Source: Hyphomicrobiales bacterium
GTDB lineage: Bacteria > Pseudomonadota > Alphaproteobacteria > Rhizobiales > Rhizobiaceae
Reading direction: 5' to 3'
Length of the DNA stretch: 64,000 nucleotides
NCBI GenBank assembly: GCA_900489925.1
Contig: UEHQ01000050.1
Coordinates: 1-64,000 of the forward strand
Shown here: in pieces, positions 25,119 to 33,721 of the stretch
Numbering within the stretch: the stretch's first letter is position 1
How the letters are laid out: each line of letters starts with the position of its first letter
Position numbers and translations under genes: made by a program
Notes under the pieces: model-generated
What the model saw: the letters and a program-made list of their open reading frames with translations, nothing else
What the model was told of the DNA's origin: nothing
Databases searched by the model: none

Positions 25119-25586
25119 TCAGGCTGCCAGAATGGTAATGCCGTGGGCGTTGGCAGCGGCTGTCACGCGCTCCAAGGTGTCGGCGGAAGGGGAGGCCTTC
25201 GGCGGTTCGCGGGAGCCGGTTGCTTCGAAGAATTCGGCCATGTCGTTGTCCACGATCGCCGAAAAGACCGCGGTCTCCGGGCCCGGATTCGAATAGCCAT
25301 GCGCCTGGTCCGCGTCGATCCTGACGATGTCGCCGGCCGTCGCCTCGAATTCTTCAAGGCCATTGTCGGTCATGCGGCGGATAGTCAGGCGGCCTTCGAT
25401 GATGCGGAAGACCTCGGGGCTGGCGTGCCTGTGCAACGGAGTCCGGCTCCCGGATGGCACGGAAACGTCGAAGACGTTGAGCCAGGTACCCTCGAGGCGA
25501 GCCCGTCGCTCGACCCGGTCGCCCATGACGAAAAAGACCTTCTCGCCCGATTGGGCATGCGTTTTCACAACTGAGTTGGACATCAT
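25119..25586 (-). CDS. Cupin-domain protein
   Basis: 155 residues with a single beta-barrel cupin domain (about 35-115). Cupin motif 1 reads GSRTPLHRHASPEVFRIIEG with the metal-binding HxH...E pattern, and motif 2 reads DIVRIDADQAHGYSNPG with a histidine in place. A metal-binding role is likely; the substrate cannot be deduced. Two ATGs lie in tandem (25586, 25583), so the start may be one codon shorter. Confidence 0.82.
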   Translation of the reverse strand: MMSNSVVKTHAQSGEKVFFVMGDRVERRARLEGTWLNVFDVSVPSGSRTPLHRHASPEVFRIIEGRLTIRRMTDNGLEEFEATAGDIVRIDADQAHGYSNPGPETAVFSAIVDNDMAEFFEATGSREPPKASPSADTLERVTAAANAHGITILAA

Positions 25587-25780
25587 GTCTCGCTTTTCTT
25601 GTTCTTGGTGGCGAGCGCGTTAGAACTTTATAAAGCTCTTGGCAACCGCCGGAGCCGCCGGCCTTTGGCCGCGGCTTGGTGCTCCTGATGTGGGCGATGG
25701 AGCCGACATCATCAAGATCCGGGCAGGCAGCTAACTGAATTTTGCGGCCAGAATGCGTCTTGCCCCGGCGGTCGGCGCCG

Positions 25781-26821
25781 TCAGAATTGCGTGATCACGC
25801 TGATGCCGGTCGCCTCGGCCTTATCAAGCGTCATCAGCGCTGGAATGGCCTCCGCCAGGCTGATCCGCCGCCGGATGAGCTTCTGCGGCGCGATCTTGCC
25901 GGCGGAAAGCATGGCCAGCATCGCGTCGTAGCGCCAGGCCTGCATGCCGTGGCTGCCGTAGATCTCCAGTTCGTGACCGATTACCTGTGCCATGGGGATT
26001 TGCGGCGTCGCATATTCGCCGAGCATCAGGCCGACCTGCACATGGCGGCCGCGCCGGCGCAGGTTCTTGATCGAGTTGAAGCAGGTGACGGGATGGCCGA
26101 GCGCATCGATCGACACATGCGCGCCACCCTTGGTGATCTCGCGCACCGCCTCGGCGACGTCGGCGACGGTGGTTGCGTTGATCGTCGCCACCGCGCCGCA
26201 TTCACGGGCAAAGGCCAGTTTCTCGTCGGAGACGTCGATGGCAATGGCATTCGCGCCGAGTGCCGTCGCGATCATGATCGCCGACAATCCGACGCCCCCG
26301 CAGCCATGCACGGCGATCCATTCGCCGGGGCCGGTTCGCGCCTGATCGGCAACCGCGCGAAACGACGTCGCAAAGCGGCAACCGAGGCTCGCGGCCGTCG
26401 CGTCGTCGACGCTTTCCGGCAGATGCACGAGGTTGGTGTCGGCGTAGTCGATGGCGACATATTCGGCAAACGAACCCCAATGGGTAAAGCCCGGCTGGAA
26501 CTGGTTCGGGCAGACCTGCTGGTTGCCGGAATGGCACTCGCCGCAATGGCCGCAGCCGGAAACAAACGGCACGGTCACCCGGTCGCCGATCTTGAAGCGC
26601 ACGACACCCTTGCCCGTCGCAACAACCTTTCCGGCAAGCTCGTGGCCCGGGACATGCGGGAGCTTGATGTCCGGGTCATGGCCCATCCAGCCGTGCCAGT
26701 CGCTACGGCAGAGCCCGGTCGCGCCGATGGCGATGACCACGCCGTCTTCGGTCGGCGTCGGGTCGGGCAGGGTGCGGATCTCCGGAGCCTTTTCGAAGGC
26801 GTCGTAAAACATGGCTTTCAT
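25781..26821 (-). CDS. Zinc-dependent alcohol dehydrogenase family protein
   Basis: 346 residues from the ATG at 26821, chosen because GGAG lies 8 bases upstream and the family N-terminus (MKAMFYDAF) begins there; the open frame extends much further without homology. Catalytic zinc ligands are seen in GLCRSDWHGW (Cys) and HVPGHELAGKV (His), and the structural zinc cluster in SGCGHCGECHSGNQQVC (four Cys). The NAD-binding motif is HGCGGVGLSA. A medium-chain dehydrogenase that oxidises an alcohol with NAD(P)+; substrate unknown. Divergent from the aminotransferase gene. Confidence 0.9.
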   Translation of the reverse strand: MKAMFYDAFEKAPEIRTLPDPTPTEDGVVIAIGATGLCRSDWHGWMGHDPDIKLPHVPGHELAGKVVATGKGVVRFKIGDRVTVPFVSGCGHCGECHSGNQQVCPNQFQPGFTHWGSFAEYVAIDYADTNLVHLPESVDDATAASLGCRFATSFRAVADQARTGPGEWIAVHGCGGVGLSAIMIATALGANAIAIDVSDEKLAFARECGAVATINATTVADVAEAVREITKGGAHVSIDALGHPVTCFNSIKNLRRRGRHVQVGLMLGEYATPQIPMAQVIGHELEIYGSHGMQAWRYDAMLAMLSAGKIAPQKLIRRRISLAEAIPALMTLDKAEATGISVITQF

Positions 26822-27070
26822 CGTCTGTACTCCGGTTTGGAACTGCTTCGTCAGGGGTGCATGATGGCATGCGGGCGGGGGACGTTCCAACCATGCCATT
26901 GATGATTTTCGCTGATGCACCCATCGCCAACGCGTGAAACCGGGCGCACGAATCTTACCCGTCACGAGGTCGCGGGGTATTTTTCTTGCGTAGCGATTCC
27001 GGCCCATGATTTCCGCTTGACCCGGCTTGTCGCTGGGGATTTTGCTCTCCGAACTTTGAAGGAGAGTCTC
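26822..27070. promoter_or_regulatory. Divergent promoter region, adh / aminotransferase
   Basis: 249 bases with promoters for both genes. A CTTGAC element at 27016-27021 fits the rhizobial -35 consensus for the aminotransferase; the -10 is not clear. Confidence 0.35.
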
Positions 27071-27958
27071 ATGGCCGTCGATACATCGCCCCGTTCCAAC
27101 ACCTGGACCTATGTCGAGGGAGAGTGGCTTACCGGCAATCCGCCGCTGATCGGCCCGACCTCGCACGCCATGTGGCTCGCCTCCACCGTCTTCGACGGCG
27201 CTCGCTGGTTCGACGGCATTGCGCCGGACCTCGACCAGCATTGCCAGCGCATCAACCGCTCGGCCGTCAACATGGGCCTGAAGCCGGTGAAGACCGCCGA
27301 AGAGATCGAAGCGCTCGCCTGGGAAGGCATCAAGAAGTTCGACGGCAAGACGCCGATCTACATCAAGCCGATGTACTGGGGCGAGCATGGCTCGGCGGGC
27401 AGCGTCGTCACGGTAGACGGGGAATCCACACGCTTTGCATTGTGCCTGTTCGAGGCGCCGCTGGGCAACAACGCGCCGAATTCGCTGACCGTTTCGCCCT
27501 ATCGCCGCCCGTCGCCAGAAACAGCGATGACGGATGCAAAGGCCGGCTCGCTTTATCCGAACAGCGGTCGCGCGATCGCCGAAGCAAGAAGCCGCGGCTT
27601 TGACAACGCCCTGATGCGCGACATGAACGGCAACGTCGCCGAAACCGCGTCCTCCAACGTCTTCATGGTCAAGGACGGCGTGGTCTCCACGCCGATCGCC
27701 AACCGCACCTTCCTTGCCGGGATCACCCGGGCGCGCGTGATCGGCCTGCTACGAAAGGCAGGCTTCGAGGTTCGCGAAGTCACGCTTTCGGTCGGGGACT
27801 TCATGAACGCCGACGAGATCTTCACCACGGGCAACTATTCCAAGGTCGTCGGCGTCAATCGCCTCGACAGCCGCGATTTTCAGGCGGGTCCTGTTACCCG
27901 CAAGGCGCTCGAGCTTTACATGAACTGGGCCTTCGGCCGCAGCGAGCACGACAGCTGA
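27071..27958 (+). CDS. Class IV aminotransferase (branched-chain aminotransferase-like)
   Basis: 295 residues from the ATG at 27071, with AAGGAGAG 5 bases upstream. Fold-type IV PLP aminotransferase. The PLP lysine is in TDAKAGSLYPNSGRA, followed by the family signature GFDNALMRDMNGNVAETASSNVF split over the next strand, and the C-terminal phosphate-binding TGNYSKVVGV. It lacks the longer N-terminus of eukaryotic-type BCATs. Probably transaminates Val/Ile/Leu or a related 2-oxo acid. The ORF is open further upstream but those residues have no family resemblance. Confidence 0.88.
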   Translation: MAVDTSPRSNTWTYVEGEWLTGNPPLIGPTSHAMWLASTVFDGARWFDGIAPDLDQHCQRINRSAVNMGLKPVKTAEEIEALAWEGIKKFDGKTPIYIKPMYWGEHGSAGSVVTVDGESTRFALCLFEAPLGNNAPNSLTVSPYRRPSPETAMTDAKAGSLYPNSGRAIAEARSRGFDNALMRDMNGNVAETASSNVFMVKDGVVSTPIANRTFLAGITRARVIGLLRKAGFEVREVTLSVGDFMNADEIFTTGNYSKVVGVNRLDSRDFQAGPVTRKALELYMNWAFGRSEHDS

Positions 27959-28075
27959 TCAAGCGTCTGCCTGCCTTGCTCTTGAGAACAATGGCCGCGC
28001 CCGCCGCGGCCATTCGCACGGCTGGGGGAGGAGTAGCCGACATCCTGTAACTGCAAGAAGCGAAAAGCCTTCGTC

Positions 28076-29002
28076 ATGATCGTGCGCTCACGTCCCACTC
28101 TGCTTCGCCTGTTCTTCATTCTCCGCGGCTCGATCATCAAGCGGGTTCTGCCGCAGATCCTGCTGACCGCCATCCTCTCCTCCCTGGTCGTCCTCTGTCA
28201 CAACCTCTGGCCAGGTGTCCTTCCTGTTTTCAACGGCGCTCCCTTCGCGCTGCTCGGTATCGCGCTCTCGATCTTCCTCGGTTTTCGCAACAACGCCTGC
28301 TACGACCGTTGGTGGGAAGCGCGCCGGCAATGGGGCGTGATCGTCTTTTCCGCCCGCCATTTCGCCCGCCAGACACTGATCCTCGAGACGACATCGGGCG
28401 AGGCCGGTGCCGTTGCCCGCAAGCGCGTGCTGACGCTGGTGATTGCCTTCGTCCAGGCGCTGGTTCCGCATCTGCGCACCGGCGTCGGTCGCGGCAAGGT
28501 CGAACGGCTTCTGTCCCAGGATATCAACGCTCGCTACGACGCCAGCCGCAACCCGCCCGAGGCACTGTCGCTGGAAATCGCCCGTGAGCTGGCCGATCTG
28601 CGCGCCAAGGGCATGCTGACCGACATCAATTACCAGATGCTGGACCGGACGCTCGCCGACCTGACGCTCGCCCAGGCCTCGTGCGAGCGCATCCGCTGGA
28701 CGCCGGTTCCCTTCGGCTACACGCTGCTGCTGCACCGCACCGCGCATCTCTTCTGCCTCATGCTGCCCTTCGGCTTCGACGATGTGCTCGGCTGGTTCAT
28801 GCCCTTCGGCACGGCCCTTGTCGCATACACGTTCTTCGGGCTGGACGCGCTAGGCGACGAACTGGAAGAGCCCTTCGGCAGACAGCCGAACGCGCTCCCG
28901 ATCGAGGCGATCGCCGATACCATCGAGATCAACCTGCGCGAAGCCATGGGCGAAAAAGACCTGCCGCCACTCCCGGTCGCGGTGGACTATCTGCTGATGT
29001 AG
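28076..29002 (+). CDS. Bestrophin-family (YneE-like) membrane protein
   Basis: 308 residues. The N-terminal helices (VLPQILLTAILSSLVVLCHN; ALLGIALSIFLGFRNNACYDRWWEARRQWG) carry the diagnostic RNNACYDRWWEAR motif, and the second pair of helices (LFCLMLPFGFDDVLGWFMPFGTALVAYTF) the conserved pore region. Bacterial bestrophins are pentameric ion channels. Convergent with the MFS gene, 17 bases away. Confidence 0.9.
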   Translation: MIVRSRPTLLRLFFILRGSIIKRVLPQILLTAILSSLVVLCHNLWPGVLPVFNGAPFALLGIALSIFLGFRNNACYDRWWEARRQWGVIVFSARHFARQTLILETTSGEAGAVARKRVLTLVIAFVQALVPHLRTGVGRGKVERLLSQDINARYDASRNPPEALSLEIARELADLRAKGMLTDINYQMLDRTLADLTLAQASCERIRWTPVPFGYTLLLHRTAHLFCLMLPFGFDDVLGWFMPFGTALVAYTFFGLDALGDELEEPFGRQPNALPIEAIADTIEINLREAMGEKDLPPLPVAVDYLLM

Positions 29003-29019
29003 GATTGAGGTGGCGGAGA

Positions 29020-30249
29020 TTACTCCGCCGTCTCTTTCGGCCTGACCAGCCAGGAATAGGCGGCTCCGGCGATCAGCAGAACGCAGGTGCCGAGAAACAC
29101 GGCGCGCATGCCGATGTGGCCGCCGACGAAACCGCCGAGCACCGGCCCGGCCACCTGGCCGACATATTGCGACGAGACCGACAGGCCGAGGATGCTGCCC
29201 GCCGCGCTGTCCGGCACGCTATGGCGAATGACCGCCGAGATGCAGGGCAGCAGTCCGCCGAGCGCAACGCCCATCAGGAAACGCAGGACGATCAGCTGCC
29301 AGCCGCTGGTAACGAACGCCTGCGGGATAAGCAGCACGCCGGCGACAGCCAGAGCGCCGGCGATGACCGGCCAGTGCCCGATCCGATCTGCGAGCTTGCC
29401 GAGCCGAGAGGCCGACAGGATCGCGCCGAGTGCGGCCGCCGACATCACGATGCCGGCCGTCATCGTCACCTTGCCGGGGTCGTCCACCAGCTGCGCGACA
29501 TAGACGGTGATGATCGGCTCGATCGACATGTTGGCGAGCATCAAGAGCATTCCGGTTGCCAGCATGGCGATGACCGGCCGCTTGTCGGGAATGGATGCCC
29601 AGCCGCCGCTCGCCTTCGCCGCCTGCTTGCGGGCAGGCGACTTCTCTTCCTTGATCAGGAAAGTGGTGGCGAGGAAGGCCAGGAAAATCATCGCGCCGGC
29701 GGCGAGGAAGGTGTTGCGGATGCCGATCAACGGCGGCAAGGCCCCGCCGATCAGCGGGCCGATCAGGTTGCCGGCCATGATGCCGGAGGCAAGCGTGCCC
29801 AGTGCCCAGGCCGAGCGGTCCTTCGGCGTCTGGGTCGCGACCAGCACCATCGAGCCCGACGAATAGCCGCCTGCCAGACCGACGAAGAGCCGAAGCGCCA
29901 CCAATTGCCAGACATTGCCGGCCATGCCCATCAGCGAAATCGCCACCGTCATGCCGAGGCTCGCGCGCACGAGCATCAGCTTGCGGCCGTAGATGTCGCC
30001 GAGCCGCCCCCAGAGCGGCGCGACGATCGCCGCGGCGAAGAAGGTCGCGCCATAGGCGATGCCCGACCATTGCGCGATGGCCGCGTGGTCGCTGACGCCG
30101 AGCTCCTCGACATAGAGCGGCAGGAACGGCAGCAGGAGGGTCATTGCGACGATGGTGGTGAAGGAGCCGATCAACGAAACCACAAGATTGCGCTTCCAGT
30201 GGATGGAGCCGGGTTCGGCTGCGGCTGCATCCCATTTCGTATCGGTCAT
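29020..30249 (-). CDS. MFS efflux transporter (DHA1-like)
   Basis: 409 residues with 12 predicted membrane helices and a conserved GRLGDIYGRKLML loop between helices 2 and 3 and the related SRLGKLADRIG in the second half. The family is typically multidrug/proton antiport. Its start overlaps the stop of the PEBP gene upstream by four bases, so the two form a transcription unit. Substrate unknown. Confidence 0.88.
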   Translation of the reverse strand: MTDTKWDAAAAEPGSIHWKRNLVVSLIGSFTTIVAMTLLLPFLPLYVEELGVSDHAAIAQWSGIAYGATFFAAAIVAPLWGRLGDIYGRKLMLVRASLGMTVAISLMGMAGNVWQLVALRLFVGLAGGYSSGSMVLVATQTPKDRSAWALGTLASGIMAGNLIGPLIGGALPPLIGIRNTFLAAGAMIFLAFLATTFLIKEEKSPARKQAAKASGGWASIPDKRPVIAMLATGMLLMLANMSIEPIITVYVAQLVDDPGKVTMTAGIVMSAAALGAILSASRLGKLADRIGHWPVIAGALAVAGVLLIPQAFVTSGWQLIVLRFLMGVALGGLLPCISAVIRHSVPDSAAGSILGLSVSSQYVGQVAGPVLGGFVGGHIGMRAVFLGTCVLLIAGAAYSWLVRPKETAE

Positions 30250-30923
30250 TTCGTGGCCTTCGCATTGATCGTATAGGTCAGTTCCGCCGCACCGGACGAA
30301 ACGATATGGCCCTTTGCCGCGGCGAGGAAATCGGCGCGGGTGAAGGCCTCGGGAAGTGTGAGCCTGTCGGTATCGAGCGCATAGACCGTGACGCGGTAAC
30401 GGTGGATGCGCAAGTCATTCCAGGGAGGGCACGCGCCCATATAGCCCCCATGAGGCCCATCCTTCAAGAAGGCGGCGAAGCCGTTCTGCCCGCGCCGGCC
30501 GTGCTTGGTCATCTCAAGCGCGAGTCCGCCCGTCGGCATGCCGTCGCCATCCGCGCCTTCGGCAAGTTCGGTGACCGACGCGGGGATGTCGGCAAGGATC
30601 CAATGGGTGAACTCCATGCGCGGCACATCCTTGTCGATTTCGGTCCCTTGTCTGTTCAGCAACGAGAGATCGGCCGGAACGTCGGGGTCGGTCATCGCAA
30701 GGGCATAGGAGCGGGTTCCCGCAGGACTTTTGGTCCAGGACAGGGCAGGGCTCTTGTTGTTGCCGGCCGCAGCTTGGCCGCCAGCTGCAATGCAGGATGC
30801 GTTCTCGGCGGGAAGCGTGCCGCCCGGCCCACTGTTGCGGAACGTCACGGTGATGTCGGCGGCCAACAGGGGCGTGGACAGAGACAGGATAGCGGCGGCT
30901 GTTGCAATGGTTCTGATGTGCAT
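30246..30923 (-). CDS. Exported YbhB/YbcL-type PEBP (Raf kinase inhibitor-like) protein
   Basis: 225 residues with a cleavable signal peptide (IATAAAILSLSTPLLAAD). The mature part shows PEBP motifs: SPALSWTKSPAGTRSYALAMTDPD split around a proline, FTHWILADIP, and the GPHGGYMGACPPWNDLRIHRYR block that forms the anion site. The function of bacterial periplasmic PEBPs is unclear. First gene of the pair with the MFS transporter. Confidence 0.88.
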   Translation of the reverse strand: MHIRTIATAAAILSLSTPLLAADITVTFRNSGPGGTLPAENASCIAAGGQAAAGNNKSPALSWTKSPAGTRSYALAMTDPDVPADLSLLNRQGTEIDKDVPRMEFTHWILADIPASVTELAEGADGDGMPTGGLALEMTKHGRRGQNGFAAFLKDGPHGGYMGACPPWNDLRIHRYRVTVYALDTDRLTLPEAFTRADFLAAAKGHIVSSGAAELTYTINAKATK

Positions 30924-31011
30924 GAGTTTATCCTCTCGTTCGACGGAAGAGCTCTAGCAATCTCGATGGAAACCAGACGCACTGAAACGCTCAAAAAGCG
31001 TCCGCGTGCGC

Positions 31012-31851
31012 TCAATTGTCTGCGGCTTGCTTCTCGCGTGCGCCGGACCGCATGCGCTCGGCAAAGCGGCGCGGCGACCGGTATCCCGTCGCCAGAGCGG
31101 CTTCGCGCAGGGAGACGCCATCGTCGGCGAGCATCGCGGTTGCAAGCTCCACCCGGACCTCCGCGAGCAGCGTGCGCAGCGACGTGTCTTCGCCGGCCAG
31201 CCGCCGTCTCAATGTGGCGTTGCTGGTGCCAAGCTCGGCGGCGATCATGTCGGCGGTCCAGGCTCTGTCCGGCTGCCAGCGAACCAGACCGCGAACGGCG
31301 TCTCCCGTCGTCTCCGCCTTGAAGGGCAGGGCGCCGCGCATGCCGAGAACCATCAGCACTTCCATGACCCGGTGCTCGATCAGCGTGGCAGGCAGGTTGC
31401 CGGCAACGATGCCTTCGCCGGCATGGTGGATGGCGCTTGAAAGCACCGCATCGAGCGGCAGGTCAAGCTGCCCGCTCTTGCGGCGTGGTGGAAAGGCGCG
31501 GCTTGCGCGCGCAACCAGTTCGTCCGGAAAATCGATGAAGATGGCGCGATAGACACCCGTTGCCGTATCAGGATCGTTGACCACGTCGCCGCGCCAGCCG
31601 CCGGGCAGGACGAGCACGGTGCCCGCCGCGAAGCGCAATTGCCGGCCCATCGTCACGACCTCTTTCGAGCCTTCCACGACCACGACGATCGAGGCGCGGG
31701 GAAAGGAACAGCCGGCGATGCGCTCACGCTCGCGGGTGACGAAGGAAAACAGTGCCGACGCACGCACGGCGCCATCCGGCAATGCGGAAGGGCGATTGTC
31801 CCTGGCTGCCAGTTTCAGCAGCCGCTCCAGTATGTGTTCGACGTCAGACAT
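31012..31851 (-). CDS. AraC-family transcriptional regulator
   Basis: 279 residues. The N-terminal cupin-like sensor (PRASIVVVVEGSKEVVTMGRQ; AAGTVLVLPGG) is followed by an AraC-type double helix-turn-helix (about 175-270) with ELGTSNATLRRRLAGEDTSL and ATGYRSPRRFAERMR. It sits upstream of the PEBP/MFS pair on the same strand; its target is unknown. Confidence 0.88.
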   Translation of the reverse strand: MSDVEHILERLLKLAARDNRPSALPDGAVRASALFSFVTRERERIAGCSFPRASIVVVVEGSKEVVTMGRQLRFAAGTVLVLPGGWRGDVVNDPDTATGVYRAIFIDFPDELVARASRAFPPRRKSGQLDLPLDAVLSSAIHHAGEGIVAGNLPATLIEHRVMEVLMVLGMRGALPFKAETTGDAVRGLVRWQPDRAWTADMIAAELGTSNATLRRRLAGEDTSLRTLLAEVRVELATAMLADDGVSLREAALATGYRSPRRFAERMRSGAREKQAADN

Positions 31852-32018
31852 TGGCAGCCCGCGGTTGGTGTGACGCCGATTCTAACGAACGCCACCAATA
31901 ATCCAAGCCGTCAGGCACCGAGCAGCACTATTCTGCCGGCGTAATCCACGCCGGCTTGCCTAACCCGGCTGGCCTTTAGCCCGTGCGACCACATTTAGTG
32001 AACAGGAGGAGGAGCAAG

Positions 32019-32366
32019 ATGACGGAAGAAAACGACACGGCGCGCGTCAGAACGGTCCGCGCGCTCTACGCGGCCTATATCGAAGGCCACAAGGATATCG
32101 TCGCGGCGATGCTGACGGAGGATTTCACCTTCTCCAGCCCGCGTGACGACCACATCGACCGCGACACCTATTTCGAAAGGTGCTGGCCCAAGCCGCCGCC
32201 ATTTGCGCGCCTGGAGATCGAATATCTCGGTCTTGCCGACGACGAGGCCGTGGTTCGCTATCGCGCGATCAAGCGCGACGGCGGAGCGTTCCGCAACATG
32301 GAAACGTTCCGCTTCAAGGGGGATAAGGTCGCCGCCGTCGATGTCTACTTCGGCCGCGATGTCTAA
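32019..32366 (+). CDS. SnoaL/NTF2-like fold protein
   Basis: 115 residues from the ATG at 32019 with a strong site AGGAGGAGG (32004-32012). The pattern VRALYAAYIEGHKDIVAAMLTEDFTFSSP, then YFERCWP and a beta-sheet half (VVRYRAIKRDGGAFRNMETFRFKGDKV) fits the NTF2-like/SnoaL superfamily (cone-shaped small-molecule-binding fold). Specific role unknown. Confidence 0.82.
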   Translation: MTEENDTARVRTVRALYAAYIEGHKDIVAAMLTEDFTFSSPRDDHIDRDTYFERCWPKPPPFARLEIEYLGLADDEAVVRYRAIKRDGGAFRNMETFRFKGDKVAAVDVYFGRDV

Positions 32367-32386
32367 AACGTCAGGTGCCCAAGGCC

Positions 32387-32890
32387 TCAAGCGACCACGC
32401 GTTTCGCCTGGCGGCGCGAGACGATGAAGGCCTGCGCAAGGCTACCTGCCGCAAAGAGCGCGACCCATGCAAGCAGCGCCGCCTTCACGGGCGGCGAATC
32501 CGGGCCGTTGCCGATCGGATGTGAGGGCGGCAGCCGCGACAGGGTCTCGTTTATTCCGGGAACCCACAGCAGGAAGTAGGTGAAGGACAAGCCCAGGTTC
32601 CGGAGATAGGGGATCAGGCGGCCGAGAAAGCTGAGCTTCGGCAGAAGAAGACAGATGGCGGAAACGAGAAGCACGATGATGGCAAGCGCATGCCCGGCAT
32701 TGAAGCCGCCGGTGGACGACAGGCCGAAGGCGCTGATCGCGGAAAGCGTCAGCGAAGCGAGATAGATCTTGCCGACCGTCGTCTCCGGCTGGATCGCCCT
32801 ATACTTCGCGAAGCTGTAGAGCCCGGCAACGGCGGGAATAATGCTGATGGCGGTGTGGATTTCTCCGAGAAGCGAAAGTGGATTGGCCAT
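32387..32890 (-). CDS. Four-helix membrane protein under TetR control
   Basis: 167 residues with about four hydrophobic segments (10-28, 45-62, 68-88, 140-158) and a short basic C-terminus. No named family recognised. A perfect 16-bp palindrome 19 bases upstream matches one before the tetR gene, so it is the likely target of that regulator. Overexpression might be triggered by the unknown TetR ligand. Confidence 0.78.
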   Translation of the reverse strand: MANPLSLLGEIHTAISIIPAVAGLYSFAKYRAIQPETTVGKIYLASLTLSAISAFGLSSTGGFNAGHALAIIVLLVSAICLLLPKLSFLGRLIPYLRNLGLSFTYFLLWVPGINETLSRLPPSHPIGNGPDSPPVKAALLAWVALFAAGSLAQAFIVSRRQAKRVVA

Positions 32891-32908
32891 GTCGAATGCT
32901 CCTGATTG

Positions 32909-32924
32909 GACCGACTAGTCGGTC
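32909..32924. promoter_or_regulatory. TetR operator 1
   Basis: GACCGACTAGTCGGTC, a perfect 16-bp palindrome just upstream of the membrane protein gene. Matches operator 2 (33554-33567) over the core ACCGACTAGTYGGT. Confidence 0.85.
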
Positions 32925-32965
32925 GGTAATTGGGTCGAAAAATGCGATATGCGGTGATCCATAAT

Positions 32966-33541
32966 CTAGCCGTTAAGCCGCTGCAGCGCCGCCTGGGTGA
33001 TGCTGGAAAACAACTCCGCATCGCCGCCGGCGACGCGGGCGGCGAGCATGGCGCCATGCACGCTGGCGACCAGCACCCGCGCACTCGTCTCGGCACTGTC
33101 GGGGCTCTTCAGTGCGCCGCTTCGCAACCCCTCTTCGATGAACATGGTAAGGCGGCCGATCAGTTCGTCGAAATGCGCCTTCACCTGTTCCGCGACCTCC
33201 GGCGGAAGGCTCGGCAATTCGGCCGCCAACAATGCGGCGATACAGAAGGGCGCGTTGTTGTCGCGGATGCATTGCTCCCAGAAACCGACGTAGGCCCGAA
33301 GTCGCATGTCGGCTTGCGTGACCTGCGCCGCCATCGCTCCCATCCCATCCGCCGTCGCCTGCCGGTAACGGGCGATCACGGCAACGGCCAGATCGGCCTT
33401 TCCGGGAAAGTGATGATGGATCGTCGCCTTGCCGACGCCCACCTCGGCGGCGATATCAGCATAGCTGAAGGCGTTGTAGCCGCGCGTTACAATCAGAGAT
33501 TGGGCGCAGTCGAGAATGCGAGTGTAGGTATCGGTTGCCAT
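32966..33541 (-). CDS. TetR/AcrR-family regulator
   Basis: 191 residues. N-terminal TetR helix-turn-helix (about 8-54): ILDCAQSLIVTRGYNAFSY ... ADIAAEVGVGKATIHHHFPGK. The variable C-terminal half should bind a ligand. Matching operators lie before its own start and before the downstream membrane protein gene, so it is most likely an autorepressor that also controls that gene. Confidence 0.9.
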   Translation of the reverse strand: MATDTYTRILDCAQSLIVTRGYNAFSYADIAAEVGVGKATIHHHFPGKADLAVAVIARYRQATADGMGAMAAQVTQADMRLRAYVGFWEQCIRDNNAPFCIAALLAAELPSLPPEVAEQVKAHFDELIGRLTMFIEEGLRSGALKSPDSAETSARVLVASVHGAMLAARVAGGDAELFSSITQAALQRLNG

Positions 33542-33553
33542 GGGAAGTTATCT

Positions 33554-33567
33554 ACCGACTAGTTGGT
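33554..33567. promoter_or_regulatory. TetR operator 2 (tetR promoter)
   Basis: ACCGACTAGTTGGT, a palindrome with one mismatched pair, 13 bases upstream of the tetR ATG. Same core as operator 1. Confidence 0.8.
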
Positions 33568-33604
33568 CGGGAGTCAACGAAGCGATGTATGGTTCGCGAA
33601 AACG

Positions 33605-33638
33605 TGATCTCGGGCGCGATCGGTCGCGCCCGAGATCA
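33605..33638 (-). terminator. Terminator of the coiled-coil gene
   Basis: Perfect 15-bp stem (TGATCTCGGGCGCGA / TCGCGCCCGAGATCA) with a 4-base loop, followed on the minus strand by CGTTTTCG. It isolates the coiled-coil gene from the tetR promoter. Confidence 0.8.
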
Positions 33639-33721
33639 TTGTTGGGAATTGTCTCTTGGTTGGACGTCATGGCCGGACCGGGACCGCGTCGGTCACGATT
33701 TAGCCGAGACGTCGGACGGCA

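Noticed and set aside
26822..27388. N-terminal extension of the alcohol dehydrogenase frame to 27388
   Set aside because: It overlaps the divergent aminotransferase promoter and start; the family N-terminus and Shine-Dalgarno are at 26821.
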